Below are positions 50,760 through 59,557 of a DNA stretch of 64,000 nucleotides, piece after piece. The position numbers and the translations under genes were made by a program. Position 1 is the stretch's first letter, and each line of letters opens with the position of its first letter. Source of the DNA: an alpha proteobacterium BAL199 (lineage in GTDB: Bacteria > Pseudomonadota > Alphaproteobacteria > Thalassobaculales > Thalassobaculaceae); assembly GCA_000171835.1 (NCBI GenBank), contig ABHC01000016.1, positions 1 to 64,000 of the forward strand, in the 5' to 3' direction. Below the pieces are notes generated by a model that worked only from the letters and a program-made list of their open reading frames with translations, was not told where the DNA came from and searched no databases.

Positions 50760-52172
50760 ATGGCAGCAGATTCGGAGGGCGTCGATCCGGGGTCGCCCCC
50801 AGCCAACCATGTCATGGACGTTATCGCCAAGGAGGCAGGCAGCCTATCGATCGAAATCGTCGACGTGGCAGGAAACGTCGACGAGGTCGCCGGACGAATT
50901 GCCCGGCAGGCAGACGAGTTCCATCGTCTGAATGAAGCCGCAGTACAGGTCGCCAGCAGCAATGCCGCAATTGTCGAAGCAGCCGAACGCACGCGCGATA
51001 TCGCAACCCGAGCATCGGACGACGTCCGGTCGTCGCGCAACACTGTCACTTCTGCCGTGTCCGACATTCACTCCCTGGTTGAGGGAGTCTCGGCAATCGA
51101 AGGCCGATTGAGTGGGCTGCAGGAGGCCCTCGGCCAAGTCGGCAAGATCGCCGAGGTCATCAACGCAATCGCCAAGCAAACCAACTTGTTGGCACTGAAT
51201 GCAACCATCGAAGCGGCGCGGGCCGGAGATGCCGGCCGCGGGTTCGCGGTGGTCGCGGGCGAGGTCAAATCACTCGCCAACCAGACCGCCGAAGCCACGC
51301 TGGACATCGGACGAACCCTGAAGGATCTGGAAGCGCAAGCCCGCGAGCTGATCGAACAAGGTACCCAGACCACGCGGCTGGCTGACGGCGTGCGCGACGG
51401 AACTCAGGCGATTGGCACCGCCATGGGCACGATCGGCGACGCCGTCGAGGATATCGCGACCCAGGCCACCTCGATCGCCAGCGATGCCACCTCGATCGCG
51501 GAAACGTCTGCCAGCTTTCGGGTGACCATCGAAACCATCACCGCAGACGTCGATCGGTCAAGCAGCACGCTCAAGGAAGCCCGGGACCGCGTGAATCGCT
51601 TGATCGACACCGGCGAGCGCTTGGCCGGGTACTGCGCCGGGTCAGGAGCCAACACCGTCGACGGCCCGTTCATCACGAAGGTGCAGGAGATCGCCAAAGC
51701 GGTTTCCGGCGCGTTCGAGGCGGCCGTCCAGCGAGGCGAGATTACGATCGCCGAGTTGTTTGACCGCCAGTACACCCCGATCGCCGGCACCAACCCCGAA
51801 CAACTCCGCGCGGGCTGCCTCAAGGTCACCGATCGGGCATTGCCGCCAATTCAGGAGCCGGTCCTCGCATTCGATGACCGCATCGTGTTCTGTGCGGCGG
51901 TCGATGAGAACGGCTACCTGCCGACGCACAACAACAAGTTCAGCAAGCCCCAGGGCAACGATCCGGTCTGGAACGCGGCCAATTGCCGAAACCGGCGGAT
52001 CTTCAACGACCGTGTCGGCCTGAAGGCCGGGCAAAACCAGGAGACGTTCCTGCTGCAGACCTATCGGCGTGACATGGGTGGCGGGGTATTCGCGTTGATG
52101 AAGGACGTCTCGGCACCAATCACCGTGAATGGCCGACACTGGGGGGGCGTTCGTCTGGCCTACAAGCCGTAG
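50760..52172 (+). CDS. soluble methyl-accepting chemotaxis protein with C-terminal sensor domain
   Basis: The 470-residue protein has no membrane helix or HAMP domain. Residues 20-290 form a chemoreceptor signalling domain, with the highly conserved hairpin tip at about 137-170 ([31 protein letters not shown]). The C-terminal 170 residues form a compact domain with [37 protein letters not shown] and [14 protein letters not shown]. It resembles a Cache-like or PAS-like sensor and is found at the C-terminus of other cytosolic receptors. So ligand sensing would be inside the cell. GGGAGGAAATC precedes ATG 50760. Between putrescine aminotransferase and PuuA-like genes, it may sense polyamines or products. 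Confidence 0.85.
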   Translation: MAADSEGVDPGSPPANHVMDVIAKEAGSLSIEIVDVAGNVDEVAGRIARQADEFHRLNEAAVQVASSNAAIVEAAERTRDIATRASDDVRSSRNTVTSAVSDIHSLVEGVSAIEGRLSGLQEALGQVGKIAEVINAIAKQTNLLALNATIEAARAGDAGRGFAVVAGEVKSLANQTAEATLDIGRTLKDLEAQARELIEQGTQTTRLADGVRDGTQAIGTAMGTIGDAVEDIATQATSIASDATSIAETSASFRVTIETITADVDRSSSTLKEARDRVNRLIDTGERLAGYCAGSGANTVDGPFITKVQEIAKAVSGAFEAAVQRGEITIAELFDRQYTPIAGTNPEQLRAGCLKVTDRALPPIQEPVLAFDDRIVFCAAVDENGYLPTHNNKFSKPQGNDPVWNAANCRNRRIFNDRVGLKAGQNQETFLLQTYRRDMGGGVFALMKDVSAPITVNGRHWGGVRLAYKP

Positions 52173-52181
52173 CGTCGGCGA

Positions 52182-53525
52182 TCAGACGTTGAGCAGCAGG
52201 AACTCCCGCTCCCAGGCGCTGATCACCTGCATGTAGGCGCGCGATTCGGTCTCCTTGACCGTCGTAAGAACGTTTACGAATCGCTGGCCCAGCAGTTCGC
52301 GCAACGGCTTTGCCCGGTTCAGGCGCAGCAGAGCGTCCTCCAGGTGTCTCGGAAGATTCACTGCGAGTTGGTAGGCGCTGCCGTCGATCGGCTTGGACGG
52401 CTCCAACTCCTCGACCACGCCGAGGTAGCCGCAGGCCAGAGATCCTGCCATCGCCAGATACGGATTAGCGTCAGCACCGGCAACCCGGTTTTCGACCCGT
52501 CGCGCTTCGGGCGATGAGATCGGCACCCGGAAACCGACGGTGCGGTTGTCGATGCCCCAATGCACGTTGATCGGCGCGTCGTTGTCCGGCATCAGCCTTC
52601 GGTACGAATTCACATAGGGCGCCAGCAGCGGCATCGACGCCGACAGGTACTTCTGCAGGCCACCGATGTAGTTCAGGAAGAACTCCGAATTCTCCCCGTC
52701 CTCGTTTGCGAACAAGTTTCGACCGGTCGCCACGTCGCTAACCGACTGGTGAATGTGCATCGATGACCCCGGTTCGCGCTGCATTGGCTTGGCCATGAAG
52801 GTCGCGTAGACGCCGTGGTTGAGCGCGGTCTGCCGAACCGTCCGCTTGAACAGGAAGGTCTGGTCGGCGAGTTCCATCGGATCGCCGTGATTGAAGTTGA
52901 TCTCCAGCTGCGCGGCTCCCGACTCGTGGGTCAGGGTGTCGACGTCGATGTCCTGGGCCTCGCAATAGTCGTAGATGTCCTCGAACAGCGGGTCGAACTC
53001 GTTGACCGCATCGATGCCGTAGGCCTGACGCGCGGTCTCCGGTCGGCCGGACCGTCCGATCGGCGGCTCCAGCGGATAATCGGGATCGGCGTTGACCTTC
53101 ACCAGGAAGAACTCAAGCTCCGGAGCGACCGTCGGTTTCCATCCCCGCTCGGCGTAAAGGTCGAGCACCCGCCGCAGCACATGGCGCGGAGATACGTCCA
53201 CCGGTGATCCGTCAAAGTAATACGCGTCGCAGATGACCTGGGCCGTCGGCTCCTTGTACCAGGGCACCATCCGGATGGTCTCCGGCGCCGGCCGCAGATA
53301 GACGTCGCTGGCACGCGGGTTGAGATCGTACTCCTCGATGTAATCGCCGGTAACCGTGAGCCCGAAAACCGACTCCGGTATGCGCAGTCCCTGCTCGCCG
53401 ATTGCCTTGAGGAACTTGCGGGCCGGCAGAATCTTGCCCCGGGGAATGCCGGAAACGTCGGAAACCATGCATTCGACTTCAGTGATTCGACGTTCCTGAA
53501 TCCAAGCTTCCAGATCGGGGATCAT
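52182..53525 (-). CDS. puuA: glutamine-synthetase family protein, gamma-glutamylpolyamine synthetase-like (A)
   Basis: The 447-residue protein has the GS fold. The N-terminal beta-grasp is short (VECMVSDVSGIPRGKILPARKFL). Catalytic parts read APELEFFLV, ESGAAQLEINFNHGDPMELADQ, TFMAKPMQREPGSSMHIHQSV, HWGIDNRTVGFRVPISS and RVENRVAGADANPYLAMAGSLACGY. These fit PuuA-like enzymes, which join glutamate to putrescine or another amine. ATG 53525 has GAGG just before; the longer frame is rejected because it overlaps the divergent gene. It faces the second GS-like gene across 122 bp and lies convergent to the chemoreceptor gene. Confidence 0.8.
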   Translation of the reverse strand: MIPDLEAWIQERRITEVECMVSDVSGIPRGKILPARKFLKAIGEQGLRIPESVFGLTVTGDYIEEYDLNPRASDVYLRPAPETIRMVPWYKEPTAQVICDAYYFDGSPVDVSPRHVLRRVLDLYAERGWKPTVAPELEFFLVKVNADPDYPLEPPIGRSGRPETARQAYGIDAVNEFDPLFEDIYDYCEAQDIDVDTLTHESGAAQLEINFNHGDPMELADQTFLFKRTVRQTALNHGVYATFMAKPMQREPGSSMHIHQSVSDVATGRNLFANEDGENSEFFLNYIGGLQKYLSASMPLLAPYVNSYRRLMPDNDAPINVHWGIDNRTVGFRVPISSPEARRVENRVAGADANPYLAMAGSLACGYLGVVEELEPSKPIDGSAYQLAVNLPRHLEDALLRLNRAKPLRELLGQRFVNVLTTVKETESRAYMQVISAWEREFLLLNV

Positions 53526-53647
53526 GAGACCTCGCGTGAAAGGATGGCCAGACATACACCGGGCTCTATTGCTCGGGCAACGCGCCTCTCCCGCTACGGC
53601 ATTGAGCATGCTATCAATGTGTTCTTCACAACCGTCGTTGGAATCCC

Positions 53648-55048
53648 ATGTCCCCCGAAGGTCCCACCGGGTCCAGTACCTCCGCCGGCCGCCTCTTTGC
53701 CGAGACATTTCTCGCCAAGAACCCCGAAGCCGCCACCATCGATATCCTGCTGCCTGACGTCTCCGGCGTCGTTCGCGGCAAGCGCGTCGGAAGGGATCAA
53801 CTCGCTGGAATCTTCGAGGACGGCGCGGCCTTTCCGGCATCGGTGTTCGGAACCGACGTAACCGGTGACTCCGTCGATGAAACTGGACTGGTCTGGGAAC
53901 TCGGCGATGCCGACTATCCGTGCTGGCCGGTACCGGGAACCTTGATGGCGGTGCCGTGGACCGCTCGTCCGTCGGCGCAGGTCCTGCTGACCATGACCGA
54001 GCCTAACGGCGCGCCGTTCTTTGCCGAGCCGCGGGTCGTGCTGCAGCGGGTTTTCGACCGCTACAAGGCGCGTGGCCTGACGCCGGTGGTCGCGCTGGAG
54101 CTTGAATTCTACCTGATCGACCGGAAGCGCGAGGATCACCTGCCGCCGATCCCGGCGATGTCGCCGGTCACCGGCGCGCGCCAGGCCACCACGCAGGTCT
54201 ACGGCCTCGACGAACTCGACGACTTCGAAGCCGTGCTGGACGACGTCGCCAACGCCTGCCGGGTTCAGGGCATCCCGGCCATGGCCGCGTCGGCCGAATA
54301 CGCGCCCGGTCAGTTCGAGATCAACCTAACCCACGAAGCCGATCCGGTTCAGGCGGCCGATCACGCCGTGCTGCTGAAGCGGGCGGTCAAGGGCGTTGCT
54401 CGAGCCCACGGCATGAACGCGACCTTCATGGCCAAGCCGTTCAGCGAGGAAACCGGCAACGGCTTGCATCTGCACGTCAGCGTGTTGGGGCCGGACGGCA
54501 AGAACATCTTCGCCGACCCGAAGGGCGGCAAGCTCGGCTCGCCGGCGCTGAGCCACGCGGTCGGCGGGCTGGCCGCGACGATGAACGACTGCATGGCGCT
54601 GTTCGCACCGACCGCCAATGCCTACAAGCGGCTGCGCCCGGCGAACTACGTCCCGATGTCGGCATGCTGGGGCTACAACAACCGCAGCTGTGCATTCCGG
54701 GTCCCGGCCGGCTCCGCGGCGGTGACCCGTATCGAGCATCGGGTCGCCGGCGCCGACGCCAACCCGTACCTCGCCACGGCGGCCGTGCTGGCCGGCATGC
54801 TGCATGGCATCGAGACCGAAGCCGAGGCGCCCCGCCCGATCGACGGCAACGCCTACGAGACCGAAGAGCCGTCGGTGCCCAAGACATGGTCGGCCGCGCT
54901 CGATTGTTTCCAGGGCAGCGCGTTCGTCGCCAACTGGCTCGGCGCCGACTTCCAGCGGGTGTTCCATGCCGTCAAGGAAGCCGAACGACGGGACTTCGAG
55001 GCCGAGGTTACCCCCCTGGAGTGGCGGTGGTATCTGACGACCATATGA
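53648..55048 (+). CDS. puuA: glutamine-synthetase family protein, gamma-glutamylpolyamine synthetase-like (B)
   Basis: A second GS-like protein of 466 residues, different from A but with the same motifs: DILLPDVSGVVRGKRVG, ALELEFYLI, AEYAPGQFEINLTHEADPVQAAD, TFMAKPFSEETGNGLHLHVSV, WGYNNRSCAFRVPAGS and RIEHRVAGADANPYLATAAVLAG. Two paralogues likely act on different amines (for example putrescine versus a monoamine or spermidine), but I cannot assign them. ATG 53648 is preceded by a weak site. Its TGA overlaps the ATG of the PuuB-like oxidase gene, so these two work as a pair. Confidence 0.8.
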   Translation: MSPEGPTGSSTSAGRLFAETFLAKNPEAATIDILLPDVSGVVRGKRVGRDQLAGIFEDGAAFPASVFGTDVTGDSVDETGLVWELGDADYPCWPVPGTLMAVPWTARPSAQVLLTMTEPNGAPFFAEPRVVLQRVFDRYKARGLTPVVALELEFYLIDRKREDHLPPIPAMSPVTGARQATTQVYGLDELDDFEAVLDDVANACRVQGIPAMAASAEYAPGQFEINLTHEADPVQAADHAVLLKRAVKGVARAHGMNATFMAKPFSEETGNGLHLHVSVLGPDGKNIFADPKGGKLGSPALSHAVGGLAATMNDCMALFAPTANAYKRLRPANYVPMSACWGYNNRSCAFRVPAGSAAVTRIEHRVAGADANPYLATAAVLAGMLHGIETEAEAPRPIDGNAYETEEPSVPKTWSAALDCFQGSAFVANWLGADFQRVFHAVKEAERRDFEAEVTPLEWRWYLTTI

Positions 55049-56316
55049 CGCCTTCGCTTACCTGGTATCACGCGACCGCGCCGGCAGCGGCACCTCGACA
55101 GGCACTTGCCGGAGCCGTACGCGCGAAGGTCTGTGTGATCGGCGGCGGACTGACCGGAGTTTCGACAGCCCTGAACCTGGCCGAGCGCGGGATCGACGCC
55201 GTGCTGCTGGAGGCCGAGGCGATCGGCCACGGCGCCTCCGGGCGCAACGGCGGCCAGATCGTCCAGGGCTACAGCGCGCCGATGGAGCGCATCGAAGCCG
55301 CGGTCGGTCGCTCCGACGCCCAGGCGATCTGGGACATGGGGCGCGAGGCGATCGCCGCCATTCCCGACCGGGTCAAACGCCACAACATCGACTGCGACCT
55401 GCGTTGGGGATACTTTATCGCCGCGCTGAACCGCAGCCAACTCGCCGATCTGCGCGATACCGTCGAGCAATGGGCTGAATACGGCTATCGCGGCCCGACC
55501 ATGGTCGAAGGTTCGGCGGTTCGCTCGGTGCTGGCGACCGACCTCTATGTCGGCGGAATGGTCGAGCCCGGCAGCGGGCAGTTGCACCCGCTGGCCTATC
55601 TGCTCGGCCTTGCCGGTGCTGCCGAAGCGGTGGGGGCACGGCTGTTCGAACGCTCGGCGGCGATCGAAATCCACTACGGCAAGACGGTGCGGGTGACCAC
55701 ATCGGGCGGCACGGTCGAGGCCGATACCCTGGTACTGGCCGGAAACGCCTATCTGGGCCGCCTGGTGCCGGAGATGAACCGCAAAGTCATGCCAGTCGCA
55801 TCCTTTATCGGCGTCACGGAACCGCTGGGCGAGGAACGCGCGCGCAGGCTGTTTCCGCAGGATGTGGCCGTTGCCGACTGCAACGTCGCACTCGACTACT
55901 ACCGGCTCACTGCCGACCGACGCCTGCTGTTCGGTGCCGGCGCCAGCTACTCCGCAACCACGCCAATCGGCCTGAAGGACTGGCTGGCCAAGCGCATCCG
56001 GCGGGTGTTCCCTGAACTTACCGATGTCGCGATCGAGCACGCCTGGGGTGGGTTGATCGGCATCACCCACAACCGAGTGCCGGATTTCGGCCGGTTGGCG
56101 CCGAACGTCCTGTACGCTCAGGGGTTCTCCGGGCAGGGAGTAGCCCTGACCGGTCTTGCCGGCACATTGATGGCCGAGACGATTGCCGGCGACGACAGCC
56201 GGTTCCGCCTGATCGAGCAGGTTCGCCACCTACCATTCCCCGGTGGCTTGTTGAGGACGCCGACCCTCGTTGCCGCCATGGGCGTGCTCAAGCTGAAGGA
56301 CCGACTGGGCTGGTAA
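55045..56316 (+). CDS. puuB: FAD-dependent oxidoreductase, gamma-glutamylputrescine oxidase-like
   Basis: The 423-residue flavoprotein is a DAO-family oxidase near PuuB. The FAD loop is KVCVIGGGLTGVSTALNLAERGIDAVLLEA at about 27-58. GHGASGRNGGQIVQGYS is the second flavin segment, and GLIGITHNRVPDFGRLAPNVLYAQGFSGQGVALTGLAG the C-terminal FAD site typical of PuuB. It would oxidise the gamma-glutamyl-amine made by the upstream enzyme to an aldehyde. ATG 55045 overlaps the GS-like stop as ATGA. An aldehyde dehydrogenase (PuuC) and hydrolase (PuuD) are not nearby. Confidence 0.88.
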   Translation: MTPSLTWYHATAPAAAPRQALAGAVRAKVCVIGGGLTGVSTALNLAERGIDAVLLEAEAIGHGASGRNGGQIVQGYSAPMERIEAAVGRSDAQAIWDMGREAIAAIPDRVKRHNIDCDLRWGYFIAALNRSQLADLRDTVEQWAEYGYRGPTMVEGSAVRSVLATDLYVGGMVEPGSGQLHPLAYLLGLAGAAEAVGARLFERSAAIEIHYGKTVRVTTSGGTVEADTLVLAGNAYLGRLVPEMNRKVMPVASFIGVTEPLGEERARRLFPQDVAVADCNVALDYYRLTADRRLLFGAGASYSATTPIGLKDWLAKRIRRVFPELTDVAIEHAWGGLIGITHNRVPDFGRLAPNVLYAQGFSGQGVALTGLAGTLMAETIAGDDSRFRLIEQVRHLPFPGGLLRTPTLVAAMGVLKLKDRLGW

Positions 56317-56329
56317 CTGAGAGTGCCCG

Positions 56330-56689
56330 ATGACGACAGACTGCTCCCTCCCGATCGACCGTCTGCGCGCAATCTGTCTGGCGTTGCCCGAAACCGTCGA
56401 GAAGCAGGCTTGGGGCGACCCCACCTTCCGGGTCCGCGACAAGATCTTCGCGATGGAGAAGCGAGGCGACGGTCGGATTTCACTGTGGTGCAAGGCACCG
56501 CCCGGCAGCCAAGCCGTCCTGGTCGGTGCCGACCCCGACAGGTTCTTCGTTCCGCCCTATGTCGGTCACAAGGGTTGGGTCGGCGTCCGGTTGGACACCG
56601 GCCCCGACTGGGATGAGGTCGCGAACCTGGTTCGGCGCAGCTATCGGCTGACCGCGCCCAAGGGTCTGGTCGGCACGATAGACGACTGA
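56330..56689 (+). CDS. MmcQ/YjbR-family protein
   Basis: A 119-residue small protein of the MmcQ/YjbR family (DUF419). LPIDRLRAICLALPETVEKQAWGDPTFRVRDKIFAM, SLWCKAPPGSQAVL, FFVPPYVGHKGWVGVRLD and the C-terminal helix with VRRSYRLTAPKGL are all typical of the family. It is often described as DNA-binding by fold, though its role is unproven. It begins 13 bases after the PuuB-like gene and could be a transcript passenger. Confidence 0.88.
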   Translation: MTTDCSLPIDRLRAICLALPETVEKQAWGDPTFRVRDKIFAMEKRGDGRISLWCKAPPGSQAVLVGADPDRFFVPPYVGHKGWVGVRLDTGPDWDEVANLVRRSYRLTAPKGLVGTIDD

Positions 56690-56707
56690 GAATCGGGCAA
56701 TCTGAGG

Positions 56708-57124
56708 CTACGGTCCGACAGGTTCCTCAGGCGCTCCCGCACCAGTCGCCCACAGCACGCCAAGCACGACGCCCTTGCTGCTCGGCAACAGCACCAGCAT
56801 CAACGCCAACGTCACCACCGGCCACACCGCCATCTGCAGCATCATGGACGGATGCCAGAGCTTCTCGACCAACAGCAGGAGCGGCACGACGACATGCCCG
56901 ACCACCATGATGGTCAGCCAGGGCGGCATGTCGTCGGCCCGCAGATGTGCATACCCCTCGCCACAGAACGAACACGCCTGCGTCGCAGTCAGATAACCGT
57001 CCAGCACACGTCCCCGGCCGCACGCCGGGCACCGGCCACGGACACCTCGGGTAACGGCCTGCCAGACACTGCGGTCAGCACTCGGCGAAACAACCAAGTC
57101 GGCCGTCCCAGTCGGTTCGATCAC
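56708..57124 (-). CDS. DUF983-family membrane protein
   Basis: The 138-residue protein has the DUF983 form. A zinc-finger-like pair RCPACGRG and ACSFCGEG lies near the N-terminus (about 31-56). The segment YAHLRADDMPPWLTIMVVGHVVV follows, then two helices (VVVPLLLLVEKLW and WPVVTLALMLVLL) and a short tail. The four Cys suggest a bound metal on the cytosolic side. Function unknown. Its start GTG 57124 overlaps the TGA of alanine dehydrogenase as GTGA, so the two are co-translated. Confidence 0.88.
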   Translation of the reverse strand: MIEPTGTADLVVSPSADRSVWQAVTRGVRGRCPACGRGRVLDGYLTATQACSFCGEGYAHLRADDMPPWLTIMVVGHVVVPLLLLVEKLWHPSMMLQMAVWPVVTLALMLVLLPSSKGVVLGVLWATGAGAPEEPVGP

Positions 57125-58239
57125 GTCCTGAGCGCCTCTTCGACCGGGGTGTAGGGCAGCCCGTGCGCCTCGGCGACCGCTTCGTAGACCACCCGGCCCT
57201 CGTGTACGTTCAGGCCAGCCCGCAGGTGCGGGTTGTCCGACAATGCCAGACGCCAGCCTTTGTCAGCCAGTGCCAAGGTGAACGGTAGCGTTGCGTTGTT
57301 CAGCGCGAAGGTCGAGGTGCGGGCCACGCCACCCGGCATGTTGGCGACGCAGTAGTGCACCACCTCGTCGACGATATAGGTCGGCTCGGCGTGGGTGGTC
57401 GGGCGCGAGGTCTCGAAACAGCCGCCCTGATCGATCGCCACGTCCACCAGGACCGAGCCGCGCTTCATGCGCGACACCATCTCGCGGGTGACCAGCTTCG
57501 GGGCGGCGGCCCCTGGAACCAGCACCGCGCCGATCACCAGATCCGCGCTCAGCACGTACTCCTCGATCGCGTCGCTGGTCGAGAAGATCGTGTTCAGGGT
57601 CGGTCCGAACTGCATGTCGAGTTCGTAAAGCCGGTGCAGCGATTTATCGAGCACGGTGACCCGGGCCTCCAGGCCCATCGCCATACGAGCGGCGTTGGTG
57701 CCGACGACACCGCCGCCCAGGATCACCACCGAGCCGACCGACACGCCGGGAACGCCGCCCAGCAATGTGCCGTTGCCGCCCTGCGCCTTCTCCAGACAGT
57801 GCGCGCCGGCCTGGATCGACATCCGGCCCGCGACCTCGCTCATCGGCGCCAGCAGCGGGAGCCGGCCGTGTGCGTCGGTCACCGTCTCGTAGGCGATGGC
57901 GATGCAGCCGGAATCCACCAGCCCCTTGGTCTGCGCCTCGTCCGGCGCCAGGTGCAGGTAGGTGAACAGGATCTGGCCCGGGCGCAGGCGGGCAATCTCG
58001 ACCGGTTGCGGTTCCTTGACCTTGACCACCATGTCGGCGGTCGCGAACACCTCGTCGGGCGTCGGGACGATCCGCGCGCCGGCAGTCGCGTAGTGTTCAT
58101 CGTCGAGGCCAATGCCGTAACCGGCATGGGTCTCGACAAGCACTTCGTGACCATGGGCAACCAGTTCCCGCACGCTGCCCGGAATCAGGCCAACGCGGTA
58201 TTCGTGATTCTTGATTTCCTTCGGCACGCCGATGCGCAT
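57121..58239 (-). CDS. ald: alanine dehydrogenase
   Basis: This 372-residue enzyme oxidises L-alanine to pyruvate and ammonia with NAD. It starts [23 protein letters not shown] and has [34 protein letters not shown] and the Rossmann loop [23 protein letters not shown]. The Lys and His of the active site lie in VKVKEP and YLHLA. The C-terminus has [19 protein letters not shown] and [19 protein letters not shown]. Full length. It precedes DUF983 by overlap and diverges from an EamA transporter, which could export an amino acid or product. Confidence 0.96.
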   Translation of the reverse strand: MRIGVPKEIKNHEYRVGLIPGSVRELVAHGHEVLVETHAGYGIGLDDEHYATAGARIVPTPDEVFATADMVVKVKEPQPVEIARLRPGQILFTYLHLAPDEAQTKGLVDSGCIAIAYETVTDAHGRLPLLAPMSEVAGRMSIQAGAHCLEKAQGGNGTLLGGVPGVSVGSVVILGGGVVGTNAARMAMGLEARVTVLDKSLHRLYELDMQFGPTLNTIFSTSDAIEEYVLSADLVIGAVLVPGAAAPKLVTREMVSRMKRGSVLVDVAIDQGGCFETSRPTTHAEPTYIVDEVVHYCVANMPGGVARTSTFALNNATLPFTLALADKGWRLALSDNPHLRAGLNVHEGRVVYEAVAEAHGLPYTPVEEALRT

Positions 58240-58379
58240 GAAGCCCTCCGTTATCGGTGTTGGCTGACACTATGCCGCCGCGGTTTCCGGTTCAATGCGA
58301 CGTTCGCACGCAAGAACCGGATGGCGTTGCCCCGCCAACCGACGCAGTGTGCCGCCGCGATCCTGACCTGGAGCCAACC

Positions 58380-59297
58380 ATGACCATTGCTGCCGCGCCG
58401 CGTATGACCGGCCTCGACTGGCTCTGCCTGTTGGCCCTGTCGGCCCTGTGGGGCGGGTCGTTCTTCTTCGGCAAGGTGGCGGTGGCGGTGGTGCCGCCGC
58501 TGACGCTGGTGCTGGCACGGGTCGGGTTGGCCGCGCTGGCGCTGCTGGTCGTCGTGCGAGTGGCCGGACTGCGCATGCCCAGTGATGTCCGCCTGTGGCT
58601 CGCCTTCGCCGGCATGGGGATTCTGAACAATCTGATCCCGTTCGGCCTGATCTTTTACGGCCAGACCACGATTGGCGCCGGCCTCGCCGCCGTTATCAAC
58701 GGCATGACCCCGTTCTGGGCAGCCCTGCTGGCCCGCGCCGTCGGTGCCGAACCGCTGACGTTCGGCAAGCTGGCCGGCATCGCGATCGGGTTCGGCGGTC
58801 TCGCCGTAATGATCGGTCCGGCGGCGCTGGGCGGGCTCGACACCTCGCTGATCGCCCAACTCGCGGTGGTCGGCGCCACGATCTCCTACGGCTGCGCCAG
58901 CGTGTTCGGTCGGCGCTTCAAGGCGCTGCCGCCACTGGTCACCGCCACCGGTCAGTTGTCTGCCAGCAGCCTGCTCGTCCTGCCGCTGGCGCTGCTGATC
59001 GACCGGCCATGGACCCTCGACATCCCGGAACCGGCCGTGCTCGGCGCGATCGTCGCCCTGGCGCTGTTCAGCACCTCGCTCGCCTACATCCTGTTCTTCA
59101 GGGTGCTGGCGAACGCTGGGGCCACCAACGTCTCGCTGGTCACCTTGCTGGTTCCGGTCAGTGCCATGCTGCTTGGCGTGCTGATTCTGGACGAGGCTGT
59201 CACCGATCGCCAGCTGCTCGGCTTGGCGCTCATCGCGCTCGGCATGGCGTTCATCGACGGACGCCTGCTGGCCCGTCTCCGGTTGGCGACCGGTTGA
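58380..59297 (+). CDS. EamA/DMT-superfamily transporter
   Basis: A 305-residue ten-helix DMT permease made of two EamA repeats. The first begins LCLLALSALWGGSFFFGKVAVAVVPPL and holds FGLIFYGQTTIGAGLAAVINGMTPFW. The second begins LIAQLAVVGATISYGCASVFGRRF and holds YILFFRVLANAGATNVSLVTLLVPVSAMLLG. Members export amino acids or metabolites, and the nearby alanine dehydrogenase makes an amino acid role possible. ATG 58380 has GGAG seven bases upstream. It is followed 65 bp later by a 58-residue gene. Confidence 0.9.
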   Translation: MTIAAAPRMTGLDWLCLLALSALWGGSFFFGKVAVAVVPPLTLVLARVGLAALALLVVVRVAGLRMPSDVRLWLAFAGMGILNNLIPFGLIFYGQTTIGAGLAAVINGMTPFWAALLARAVGAEPLTFGKLAGIAIGFGGLAVMIGPAALGGLDTSLIAQLAVVGATISYGCASVFGRRFKALPPLVTATGQLSASSLLVLPLALLIDRPWTLDIPEPAVLGAIVALALFSTSLAYILFFRVLANAGATNVSLVTLLVPVSAMLLGVLILDEAVTDRQLLGLALIALGMAFIDGRLLARLRLATG

Positions 59298-59362
59298 CGC
59301 TGCCGCGATCGTACCCACGTTCAAGGGCGTACATCGACACCAACCACCGAAGGGAGGATGCG

Positions 59363-59539
59363 ATGGCCGAGGAACCCATCAAACGCTACGCCGCCGCTCC
59401 GTTGGAGACGGCCGAGACCTACCGGATCAGCGACACCTGGACCGGCGAGGTCGTGTCGGTCGTCAAGGGTCGGGAGTCCGTGCGCAAGCGGCTCGACCAG
59501 TTGAACGCCGAACAGAGCTTGGCCCGGCGCCCAGCATAA
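59363..59539 (+). CDS. 58-residue hydrophilic protein
   Basis: The 58-residue protein starts MAEEPIKRYAAAPLETAETY and is soluble, with a charged C-terminal half (KGRESVRKRLDQLNAEQSL) that is likely helical. GGGAGGATGCG before ATG 59363 is a strong ribosome-binding site. No family recognised. It lies 65 bp after the EamA gene and 18 bp from the convergent AceE-like gene. A real small gene is likely, but the function is unknown. Confidence 0.6.
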   Translation: MAEEPIKRYAAAPLETAETYRISDTWTGEVVSVVKGRESVRKRLDQLNAEQSLARRPA

Positions 59540-59557
59540 CGTTTCGCCGACGGCCGC

